64,000 nucleotides of DNA from Rhynchopus euleeides (taxonomy: Eukaryota > Euglenozoa > Diplonemea > Diplonemida > Diplonemidae), in contig OY723238.1 of assembly GCA_963210315.1 (NCBI GenBank), forward strand, positions 1,116,001 to 1,180,000, given 5' to 3'. Below, in pieces: positions 38,205-50,200 of the stretch. Numbering within the stretch: position 1 is the first letter of the stretch; each line of letters begins with the position of its first letter. The position numbers and the translations under genes are program-made. The notes beneath the pieces were generated by a model that saw nothing but the letters and a program-made list of their open reading frames with translations, ran no database searches and was not told where the DNA came from.

Positions 38205-41200
38205 TCACAGGGCGAGCACTGCAACTGCCACAGCCGCCAGGATGCTGAGCCACACGCTCGGCACGGACAGCCCGCCTGCCATCGGGGGCAGCACCACGCC
38301 AGGCACAGGGGGGAATGTCACCGGCGGGATCGGGGTGGCAGGTGCGGGTGTCGGAGGCGGCGGCACCGGGGTCGGGGGCGAGGGTGTCGGGGGCGGGGTG
38401 GCGGGCGGCACCGGTGTCGGTCCCGGAGGTGTGGGCGTGGACGGCACCTGCGTCGGCACCGGTGTGGCCGGGGCCGGGGTGCTCGGGATCGGGGTGTCTG
38501 GGTTGCCCACAGCCAGCGAGGCGATGGACGCCGTGGCAGCCGCGAAGGGCGAGCTCGTCGCACCCGGCGGCAGCGACTTCAGCACACTGGTCGGGCTGAC
38601 CAGGTCCTCCACGATGGCCGTCGCGACGGCGGTCGACACCTCGGCCACGTTCACCGACACCGCCGTCACAATCTCGAACTCCGCCACAGCCTCCAGCCTC
38701 GCCACAGAATGCAGCACCGCCAGCGCGAAGAAGGAGCGGAACCCGACGGCAGCCTGCCTGTCGTTCGTCCCGTTCGTCCCGTTCCCGCCGCCGTTCGGGG
38801 ACGGGGTGGGCGGTGCCGCCGTCGGCGGTGCCGGCGTCACAGTCATGTCCGTGCAGATCGACGAGTTCGCCTTGTCCTGCAGTGTGATGGCGCCGCCGCC
38901 CGCCTTTGCGCACAGCCACTTCAGGAAGGCGTTCGTGATGACGGGGTTCTTCTTATTCAGCAGCTTCAGCATGTTCGCCTCCGCCGACGCCTTCGAGATC
39001 TTCCCGATGAAGTCCTTCACCGCCGCGATGCTATCGAACGGCGCCCCCATCGACAGCCCGCTCACCGTGATCGGCGGTGCCGGCGGCGGCGGGGCGCTCG
39101 TGTTGACAGACCCATCCGTCGGGAACTCCACGGGGAACTGCAGCGTCACCGTCTTCCCCTGGCACGCCCCGAGCACGTCCTTTTTCCCGCTCGCGCACAC
39201 CACCGTCAGCTGCATCTGCGTGCACGACCCCGTCACCCACAGGCGGTCCAGCTCCGTCCACCCGCGGGTGAAGCTGTAGGTCGGGGGCACGATGTAGCTC
39301 AGGCTCCCGTCCGCCCGCTTGTAGGCGAAGTACGCCGCGTGTGTCGCGTCCAGGCACTCCCCGCGCAGGCTCAGCATCGACGAGGAGTCGGCCCGCACCG
39401 CGTCCCCCATCACGTCCACCACGCTCGCCCTCACCGCAAACAGCGTCTCCGGCATCGGCCTGAACATGGTCGACTTGCACACCGTCCCCATGCACGACCA
39501 GTGGCTGCCGCCCGGCCGCACCGCCACCGTCTCCTGCATGTTCACCTTGTACAGGAAGGCGTCGTCGCGCCTCCGGAGCGTGTTCGCCACGTTCGTCGTC
39601 ACGGCCCCCTGCGACCACGCGTAGTCGAGCGCGTTCGTCGTCAGCATGAAGCGTGCCAGCCCCGGGCGCGCCGCCCCGATCCGCCCGTACGACACGTCCT
39701 CGAACTTCGCCTCCCCCTTGCGCAGCTTGAACACGAACGCGTCCAGCGCCCACCCGGACGATGCCCCGGGCGAGCACGCCGGCAGCCCGGAGATGCTGCG
39801 CTTGTTCCCGTTCGACGCCCACTTGCACTGCGCCCCTGCGATGTCGACGCACGTCTCCTTGATCCACATCCCGTTGCTGCCGTAGTCGATGTTCTTGCAC
39901 GGGACGGCCATGGGGCGCACCTGCACCTCCGCCCCGCTCCCCTTGTCCTCCGGGTGCTCCACCTGCACCCCGTCCATCCCGACCGCCTTCACCTTGATGG
40001 TGATGTTGTACCCGTACCCCCACGACGCAGGGTGCGCCGCACCCGCCATCCCCGGCCGCCCCGCGTGCGTGTCAACACCGGGCCGCGCCCCGAACGCCGC
40101 ACCGCCCACACCGAGCGGCACCCACCCCTCGTTCGCCTCCTCGATCATCTCCGCCAGCGCCTTGGGCGTCCCGGGGGGCGGCTTGCGGCACATCGGGCGC
40201 GGCGGCGTCCACTTCTTCATCGGCGGGTTCATGTCGTCCGCGTCCGGCGCCTCCGTCGTCGCGTTCTTGCTCGCATCCTTCGCCTCCATCGCGTCGTCGT
40301 CGCACTCCACCCCGATCTTGGCGAGCGCGACAAGGCGTGCCGCCCGCCGCACGAAGTACAGCGGGCCCATTCCCGTGAAGGAGGGACCGAACGCGGACAG
40401 CGCTGCCGGCGCCCCCGTCACCGACACCGGGGCCTCCACCACAGCCTTGAAGGTCCACCCGTCGTGCTTGCACGCCGCACCCACGGCAAGCTCCCCCATC
40501 TTCCCGAGCGCCTCGCACTCGGGCGACCGCGTCGTCTGGTTCGACCGGATCTGGAAGGTGACCAGGCCCCCCTTCGCCACCCCCGTCAGGGTGAAGGACA
40601 CCGTCGACCCGTTCGCGGTGCGCGTCCCCGTCAGACTCACGCTCATGTGGTTGTCCCCGGACACAACAGCCCCGTCCGTCCCGACCACCCCGAAGGTCAC
40701 GCTCGACCCGATGCCGGTCACAGCAGCAGGCTTCCCCTCCCACGTGCGCCCCCACAGGCGGGAGAAGGCCGGGCGCCCGATCTTCAGGCCCCCCTCGTTC
40801 GGCGCCCCCATCACGCGCACCGCCGCACCCCCCTCCACAGTCACCTTCAGGTTCGCGTTCGGGGTCGTCGTCGTCCCTGCGCTCGTCGGGAACCCGCTGA
40901 ACGCCCCCGACTTCACCACGCAGCTCCCTGCGTTGGGGAACACCCCCACCACCCACGCGTCGTCCCCGCCGGTCGACCCGCTCGGCACGTTCACGGGGCA
41001 CGTCGTGGCGCTCACCCCGCCCGTCGTCGTCGTCGCCGCCCCGAAGCACTGGAAGCACCCCTCAGGGGTCATCTCCGTCGCGGCCAGCGTCACCACCGCC
41101 CCGCCCGTCCACGTCAGCCCGCCCAGCCCCGTGTACTTCTCCGTGCTGTCGTACGCCCGCACCCGCAGCGCCACCGACCGGTTGTACACGCTGTACGCCG

Positions 41201-44200
41201 TGTACTGGCTGGACCCCGCCGCCCCCGCCACCTGCAGCGTCGGCGATGCGGCCCAGCGCCACACGCTCAGCGTCGTTGGCGAGTACGACACCGTGAAGGA
41301 CTGGTCCGTCGCGTTCTGCATCTTCAGCGACGCCGACGGCGACACCGTCACCGTGCACGCGCACGCCGCCGTCTGCCCGGCAGCAAGGCTCAGCAGGCGC
41401 AGGCGGAACGACGCCACGCCTGCCACGAACGTCGCGTTCGGCGACACCTCTGCCGTCCCACACGATGACGCGCACGTCACCGACGCGTTCGCCGCCCCGC
41501 GCGCCAGCGCAGACACGAACCACGACGAGTCGCCCGCCGCAGCCCCAGGCGCCCGCCCGATCGCGTACGCCCGGAACGTGCACGCCCCGTCGCCCACAGC
41601 CATCCCTGACGATGCGCAGCTCGCCCCCGTCGCCGTGGGGCTGTCCAGCGCCATGCGCACGGCCGACGTGGAGTAGTGCACCATCGGCGCCTTCTTCTCC
41701 CCGAAGAAGCTCGTCGTCGCCCCCGTCGCCCCCGACACCGAGAAGGACAGCGAGTACCGCACCGCCGGCTGGTTGCCGGACAGCTGCAGCGTCAGCGTCC
41801 CGGGCTTCCCCGACTTAGCCTCCACCAGCGGGACTGGCACACCGTTGTGCACGCGCGAACCCTGCGACAGCGTCAGCACCGGCTGCCCGTACGTCAGCGA
41901 CCCCAGCGTGTACGCGGGGTCGGACAGCACCGCCGTCGGGGCGCTCGGCACCGACCCCTGCACGTTCAGCAGTGCCGACGTCCGCCCCCCCGCCGCGCGC
42001 GTCTGGTACATGTGGTGCAGCGCGAACTCTGTCGGCCCGCCCACGGCGTACGAGCGGTCACCGAGCTCGTCCGCCGCGTACACCTTGAACGACCACGTCG
42101 CCTTCGCGTCCTTCACCGCAAGCGTCTTCAGCCTGTCCCGCTCGTAGTGGAACGCCGGGATCACGATGATCTGTGTCGCGTCCGTCAGCACCGTCAGCTG
42201 CTGCGACTTCCCTGCGAAGCTGACCCCGCACTTGTAGCACGCACGCACGAAGAAGGCGCGCACCGTGGCGCTCCCGTCCACCGCGCTGGCCACAGGCGAC
42301 GTGACGTACGTCCTGACGCCGCCCCCGTTCCCGGCACCCGCCAGCTTCGCGAAGGAGGCCGACCCCGTCCCCTCCCACGCGGGGATGTTGTTCCCGTCCA
42401 CGCGCAGCGCCGTCAGCGCAAACGGCTTCCGCCGCCTCACCGCCACGTGCGGCACCCCGCCCAGCAGCCACGTCGTGGCGCACGTCTTCACAGTGTACAC
42501 CAGCGGCGACCCCGGGGTGTACGCCGAGTATGCCCGCAGCGTGATGCTCCCGGTGCGGTCCGCCAAACGCGCGTCCACCGCAGGCGCCTTCAGCCGGTAG
42601 TCCATCTGCACCGTGCACTTGCTGCACGGGCGCACGAAGAAGAAGCGCAGCGTCCCGCTCGACGCCCCCGACAGCGACGGCTTCTCCTTCGCGGCAAGGA
42701 ACTCTGCTGCCGTCGCCGCGGCGCTGCACCCGGACGGCACGTTCCCGGCCCCGGCACGCGACGCCCCGTCCAGCATGAACCCGCCGTTCCCGTACCGCAT
42801 CTGTGCCGCCACCGTCACGTCCGCCGACGACGGGGACCACACCGACCGCACCCACATCGTGCGCTGCCACGCGGACGCCCCGGGCACCTCGTTCATCGCC
42901 CACTTCCCGGCGAAGCGCTGCACGTTCTCCACCTTCGCCGTGAACATGTCCCCGACACGAATCACCGACGTGGACGGCACCGTCTGCTCGTACACCTCCG
43001 TCAGATCCGGCGCCTGCCGTTGCACCTTGAAGGGCAGCGTCAGCTTCGTGCGGTCCGCAAAGATCGGCGTCGAGTCCGACGGGTCGCTCGACCCAGCCCC
43101 GAGCCCGTCCATGCACGTCGCCGCCGTCTTCCCGCTGTAGCACAGGTCCAGCTGCAGCGTGCACGACTCGCACTCCGCAGACAGCACGTTCCACGCCACC
43201 CCGACCCCGCCGTTCGTCGTCACAGCTGTCCCGGTAGTCTCCGCCTGCACCCAGCTGCGCGCCAGCGTCCCCTCCAGCATCTTCGTCGTGTCCGACGCGA
43301 GCGACGGCGTCAGCTTGTGCACCGCCAGCGTCCCGCCGTCGTTGCACCCGGTCCAGCTGCGCTTCGACACCTTCACCAGGATGTCCTTCGTGAAGGAGTA
43401 GGCACGCGTGCCCCCCACAGTCTTCACCATCGTCTGGATCGGGAACGGCACCCCAGCCACCGCGCCCCCTGCCCCGGCATACGCCCAGTCCTTCCCGGGC
43501 AGGTCCGTCCCGTACGTCCGGTAGTTGTTCGTCGATGTCTGCAGGCGCCGCTTCGTCGGGCACTCGTCGTCCTGCGAGATCGTGGTCGCGACCTCCCACT
43601 GCGACAGCGCCTCCGTGCGCACCCACCGGTACTGGCTCGCCGTCGTGATGGTGGAGATCGCCCCCGTCGTGCCCCCGAGCATCTTCGCCGCCACCTTCAC
43701 TGTTGAGTTCGTCGTCACCTGGTCCCGCCCGTAGAAGGTGAAGGTGGTCGCCAGCCCGCTCGCCAGCGTCGTGTGGTTCACCGCCGCCCCCAGCGGCACG
43801 CTATTGTTCATGGCCAGCGACAGCTGCGCCGTCGTCGACCCGGATGCAACCAGGTACTGCAGCCCCTGCGTCGTCGACAGCGTGTACTGGATGCGCGTGT
43901 CGTATGCCCAGAACCGCAGCGTCGTCGACGCCACTGACGACACCGTGAAGTACGGGGCCACCTTGAAGGTGGCCGCCGTCCCGCCCCCGCACCCGGGCGA
44001 CCCGTACGTCAGGTCCCCGCCCGCCGTGGCCAGCTCCAGCACCGTGCGGCGCGTCTGCGACGTCGGCGTGATCCACAGCGACAGCGTTCTGCACAGCGTC
44101 GTCGTCGTCGCCTCGGCCGACCCGTCCCACGCAGACGCGCACACCTGGAACACCGCTTTCCGCACGGGGCTCTTGTCAACTGTCCCGGTCGCCGTCTGCC

Positions 44201-47200
44201 CGTACTTCAGCGACACCGACCCGACGCCGTTGCTCACCACAGCCTCGACGGTGCTCACCGGGCGCTGGCGCTCCGCAAGCAGCTTCAGGCTCCCGAACGT
44301 GTACGTGTTTGTCCCGATCGTCGGGAGGGTGCTCGGGTTGTACGCTGAGTCCAGCACAACGTCCGCGCTCGTCCACTTCTGGTTCGCAGACGAGTACGTC
44401 CACCCGGGGGCTGACCCCAGCGACGGGGTCGCCCCGGGGCCGCCGCCCGTCAGCACCGTCACGTTCCGCACCGTCGTGTCCACCTTCTTCACCCCGGCCG
44501 CCGTCGTGTTCTCGAACTCCACCGTCACCTTGATCCCCGTCGCGGAGAACTCGGACACCGTCGCCGTGTAGTCGGTGCACAGGTTCACAGGCGTCCCCGC
44601 GGCGCACAGCGACGTCACCCCCTCGACAGACAGCAGCTTGATGGCCGTTGTCTCCCCGACGCCCGCAGGCGCCGCCGTCCCCGGCTGCGGCGTCGGCACC
44701 TCCACCTGCGCCAGGCTCACGGCAGCCCCGCACGTGTACGTCGTCGTCCCCGTCGGGCGCGACCCGACCATCGCAGACGGCCCGCTGGAGTACCGCCACC
44801 CGACGGACGTGAACTTCACGGTGAACTCCTCCAGCACCCCCGTCGCGGGCACCGTCCCGTTCCCGAAGAAATACAGCTTCGGGAAGGACGCCACCGCCCC
44901 GGGCCCCATCCGCGCCCGCAGCACCGTGGTGTTCGACAGCATCCCGTTCTGCATCAGCTTGTACGTTGCCCCAAGCGGTGTCGACGACCCCGCCGTGTGC
45001 GACAGGTCCGACGAGTTCGTGTCCGTCCACACCCACCACCGCGGGTAGTACGCGCTCGACCCCGACACACCGTCCACACCCGCCATCACCCACAGCGCAA
45101 ACATCTCCGACTGCATCGCCCCCATGCGATAGCCGACAGACGCGGCCGACGAGCACTGCAGCGCCACCACGTCCTCCGTCCACGTCAGCGTCGCCACCCC
45201 ACGCTGCGTCCCGTCGGCCTGCAGCTCGTACGACTCGGGGCCGGCGCCCCATGTCGTGTGGAACGAGAACTCGCACCGGTTGCACGGGATGTGCGGGCGC
45301 ATCACCCACTGCGCACCCCACGCCGTCCCGGACAGCGCTTGCGTCGTGTACTTCGCCACCTCGCACACGGTCTTCCCGGACACCGTCTTCTCGTACGCGC
45401 ACCCGGACGCCCCGCCCGCCCCGGCAGGCATCATCGCCCCGTTCAGCTGCAGCATGTCGCGGTTCGATGCCCCGTTCGTCGGGGCCGGCCCGTGCACCAG
45501 CGCAAACACGTCGCCGTAGTGGAACTCGTCGTACACAAACGTCACCGCGTTCTCCGGGAACGTCACATACGACCCGGGCTTCACCGTCACCGTGATCCCC
45601 TCGCGCACCGTCGCCTGCCCCGTCGTCGTCACCTCCACCGTGCTGGCCGGGACGCGCACCGGCGTCACCAGCTTCGCCTTGATCGTCGTCCGTGTCGCGT
45701 GCGCGAAGGAGAACTCGATGGTGCACCCACCCGCAGACACGAACCGCGAGCACACGTTGTCAGACACGTACATCCGGAAGTCGAGGGTGTAGACGCTGGT
45801 ATCCCCGAGGTTGCGGTTCAGCGCCGCCCCGGCCATCAGCTCCGGGTGCGTCACGAAGGTCTCCGCCGCCTGGTAGTGCGCCAGCACCTTGTTCACCGTC
45901 GACCCCGACACCGCCCCGGTCACCGTCCACCCGCGCACAGACCCGCCCACGCGCGGCAGCGCCACCCCGTTCCCGGCCCGCGGGGTGTACGCCAGCCGGT
46001 ACGGCACCAGCGCCTCCAGGTACGACCCGGCCACCGCCGTCAGCGGCTGCGTGCCGGCCACCGCCACAAACGCCGGTGCCGGCACACGGTCCACTGCCAG
46101 CCCCTGTGCCACGTCCAGCGGCATCACGCTGTCCAGGTCCACCGACGACAGCACCGGCCTGTCCACACGCACCACGAAACGCGTCCAGTCCGTCTGCGAG
46201 TTCATCCCGTAGGTCGCGTTCAGGTACACCGTCCCCGTCGTCAGGTCCCCCGTCAGTGACGGGGTGAAGGTGAAGGTCTGCGTGCCCCCGAGGCCCCACG
46301 CCGCAGCAGACACCAGCGGCGGGGTCCCCACCGTCGACCCGAACGCCACCGTCACCTGCGGCGGGGCGCTCAGCGCCGTGTAGTTCACCCCGTAGTCGAT
46401 CGCAGAGTACAGCAGCGACATCGTCCCGTTCGCCGCAAACTCGCTCGGCCCCTGGTACCGCGCCTGGAAAGTCAGCTTGCACGGCAGCCCGTGCTGGCAC
46501 ACCTTGATATAGCACGACGTCACCCCCGTCGATACGCACCCCGATGACGACATCGCCACGCCGGGGGCCGTCGCCGCCGCCTCCTGCCCGTCCACCATCA
46601 GCGCGTTCGGGGCGTGCTCCGCAACGTTCACCCACTGTGCCGGGGACACCAGCGCCGTCCCGCTCTGCGTCGTCGCCACAAAGCGCACACCGCACCCGAA
46701 CATCGTGTTGCCCGGGCACGCGGAGCGGTACTGCAGCGAGAAGCGCACCTGCCCCGCCTGCGTGAACTGCCGCAGCCCGTTGCTCTCCCACCCGTACACC
46801 GTGGCGTTCTGCTGGCTGCACGCACCCCCGATGTTCCACACCGTGAAGGACCCGGGGCTGGTGGAGGCACCCTCCCACCCGGCCTCCGCGCACTCCAGCC
46901 CGCTCGCGAAGCTCGACGCCTGCGGACACCGCTTCACCTCCACCGGGTACGACCCGAACGGCACGGCCGACCCGTCTGCCGTCGCCACCTGCACGTCGTA
47001 CACCACCGTCGACCCCGACCGCAGCAGCGGCGTCCGCGACACCTTCCCGGTCACCGCGTCCGTCACCAGGCTCGCGTCCACCGCGCTCGCCCCGTACAGC
47101 GCCTCCAGCGACGACGAGTACTGCATGAACTGCAGCGACGTGTTGTACACCAGCGTCGACGACACCGTCAGCTGCGAGGGCGTCCCCACCCCCGCAGAGT

Positions 47201-50200
47201 CCCGCCAGAACCCGCTGCCGCCGCCGTTCATGCTCGACCCGCGGTTGTACAGCTGGTACACCACCCCCTGCTTGCTCACGCGCGCCGCAGACGCGTTCGG
47301 CATGAACTGCGGCAGCGCCTCACCCGCCTTGTACACGCACACCTTGTACTGCCCCGACGTCGGCTGGTACGACGCCGTCGGCAGCGCAAACGCCGATGCC
47401 GTCGTCGTCCCCCACGTCACCGACACCATCGCCGACGCGTTCGTCGTCCGGATCAGCTGAAACCAGTGCGGCGGCCCCGTCGAGCTCCCGGTCCCGACCT
47501 GCGTCGGGGTGGGGCACACCTGCGTGTCGTTTGCAATCGTCACCAGGTCCGTCGTGAACCCGGACGCCCCGTTCAGCGCCGAGCAGTTCGCCCCGGCCGC
47601 TGTCGACCCCCCGCACCAACTCGACACCGGCACCTGCACCGTCGACCCGTCCCACGAGCTCGTCGTCCGCACGTCGAACACAGTCAGGTTTGTCTTTGTC
47701 GACGCCACGTCCATCTCCAGGAAGGACGGGTGGGAGTGCAGGAAGTAGTCCGCCTGGGAGCTGGAGGCCAGCCGCAGCCACGGCTTCGGCGTCGTCAAGC
47801 TCGAGTGCACCACCTTGTAGCACACCACGTAGCTCCCCGGGGTCAGCGGGATGTGGAAGTAGGCCGGAATCTGCGTCGTCCCCGACGAGATCGTCGGGAT
47901 GTACGGGCAGTACGCCGTCCCCGCCGTGGTGTCTGCGTCCGAGCACGATCCCACGTTCGACGCTGAGTCTGCCGCCGGCGACAGGCAGTCGACCGCCCCG
48001 GCGCTGTCCCAGCCCGACAGGTCGCCCCACGTCGCCTCCACGCTCGGGTCCTTCGGCACACGTCCCACCGGGGTGCGCGCCGCCACAAGCTTGAAGATGT
48101 TCCCTGTGCGCAGCTCCGTCGCCACGCTGCTGTAGCTGTTGAAGCGGAACCCGGCCCCCGTGTTCACAGACGTCCCAGTCGCCGACGTCGGGTTCGACAC
48201 GTAGCTCGTCGACGCCCCGGCAAGCGCTGTCGCATCCGCCTTCGCCGTCGACGAGTACAGGCTCTTTGCGGGACGCAGTGCAGAATTCAGCGTCCACGAC
48301 GCCACAAGCCCCTGCTCCGTCCGGAACCCGGGGCGCCCCGTCGCCGCCACCACCAGGTGCTGCCCCGACATCCCGATCGCCTCCTGCACCTCGACCCACC
48401 GCGCCTGCCCCGTCGGCCCGCTGATGCCCTGCTGGTAGAACACTGTCCGCACGCACACCTTGTACTGCGTGCGCGCGTCGCTCGTCACCGCAGGCAGCAC
48501 CGTCCGCAGCTCCGCCACATCGCTCGGCCCGTCCGCCGGCCCCAGATTCGTCACACCCATCGCCGACGCCGTCGCCCCGGGCTCCGTCCACACGTGGTTC
48601 GACGTGCCCCACTGCGACAGGTTCGTCGTCCCCACGTGGCAAGCGTGCGTCGCGTCCACAATCTTCGCCGCATCTTTCCCGGGCGACGTGTCGAACACGT
48701 CCTGGCTCGCTGACGTGCTGCACCCGCCGCCCGCCGTCGGCGCGCACCGCACGAACTTCACGACCGTCAGCCCCTGGTTCGTCGGCTGGAACCCGGGGGT
48801 CACGTACCACCGCACCCCGTTGTCCAGCACCGTGTAGTCGTAGTCCGCCTTGTTGCTGCCCGGGCGCCACCACGACATCGCGTCCTCCGCCAGGCGCCGC
48901 ATCTGCACGCACAGCGAGTAGTTCCCTGGGGTGTGCGGGACCGTCAGGTAGAAGTCGACCAGGTTCGAGTTCCCGTCCGACACAATGTTGAAGGAGGTCG
49001 TCGCCGCCGAGTAGATCTCTCCCTCCGAGCTCCCCGCCTGGTTGATGCAGTGGTTGTTCTGCTCGCGTGCGTCGTGCAGCGTCAGCTTTGCGTAGAACAG
49101 CACCGACGACGCCACCGTCCCGGTCGTCACCTTCACTCGGAACCGCTTCAGCTCCCCGCCCACAAGCTTCTCCGTCTTCAGCGGAGGCGTCTGCAGCTGC
49201 AGCGGCGGCGCTGCCTTGACCTCAAACGTGTCGTTGAAGACGGCCCAGTTCGACGTCCCCGCCTGCTTGTAGCACAGCTTGTAGAAGTTCTTCGACGCCT
49301 CGTTTGCGTTGTAGTCCGGAAGCACCAGCAGCCCTGCCACCGTCCTGACCCCGCCCGTGTAGGTGTGGTCGTGCGGCACAACGTCGTCGAATGGGTCTGG
49401 CGTCTTCGCCGCCAGCGCAGTCAGGTGCGGCTCCGTCGAGTTGCACGTCGACCCCTGGCACATCGTCATCACCGGGGCGGCCGTCATGCACGGCGTCACG
49501 GACGCGGAGTTGTAGTACAGCCCGGACTTCGCCGTCGTCCCCGCACCCCCGACCTGGCAGATCAGCGACAGGTGCGGGTCCGCCATGTGCTTCTCCTTCG
49601 GCCAGATCCACGGGTTGATGTCGCACTGCCCCGCCACAGACACCAGCCGCAGCACGTCGCCCGAGTCCGGGCACCCGGTCGCGCAGTACCGCCGCGGCGC
49701 CACGATTAGCGACGACGTCGTGTCCGACACGATGAACAGCGCCTCCTGCCCCGCACGGTCCTCCGTTGACACCACGCTCAGCGTCGCCAGCGCGCTCGTC
49801 GTTGGCGTGAAGTACGTCGACGGCGACACCCACGCCCCGTGCTCCAGCACCGAGTCCGGCATCGGCTTCGTCGGGTCGTTCCACGCCGTCCCAGGTGCCC
49901 CCGACGGGGAGATCTTCGCCCAGTTGAACCTCCCCAGACGGAAGCACACGATGTAGTTCTGGATCGCAGGGACGCTGAGGTAGAAGGCCACGTTCGTCGT
50001 CACCGCCACGTCCGCCTTCGACCCTGCGCAAATGCCGCTGTGCCACTCGGCCCCCTGGTTGTTGCACTCCACCATCCCGCCGTCGAGGCTCTCCGCCCCG
50101 TACAGGTAGGTCGGCTTGTAGGTGGGGTAGTCGCACGGCTTGTCGTACCGCACCAGGCGCACCGCGCTCCCCCGCACCTGCACCAGCGTCTCCCCGGCGA

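Noticed and set aside
38709-41468. A 919-codon open frame on the plus strand, and others of 676 and 595 codons nearby
   Set aside because: They are antisense to the giant surface protein and arise because its high-GC third positions suppress stops in complementary frames. Their translations are Arg/His/Pro-rich and without motifs.
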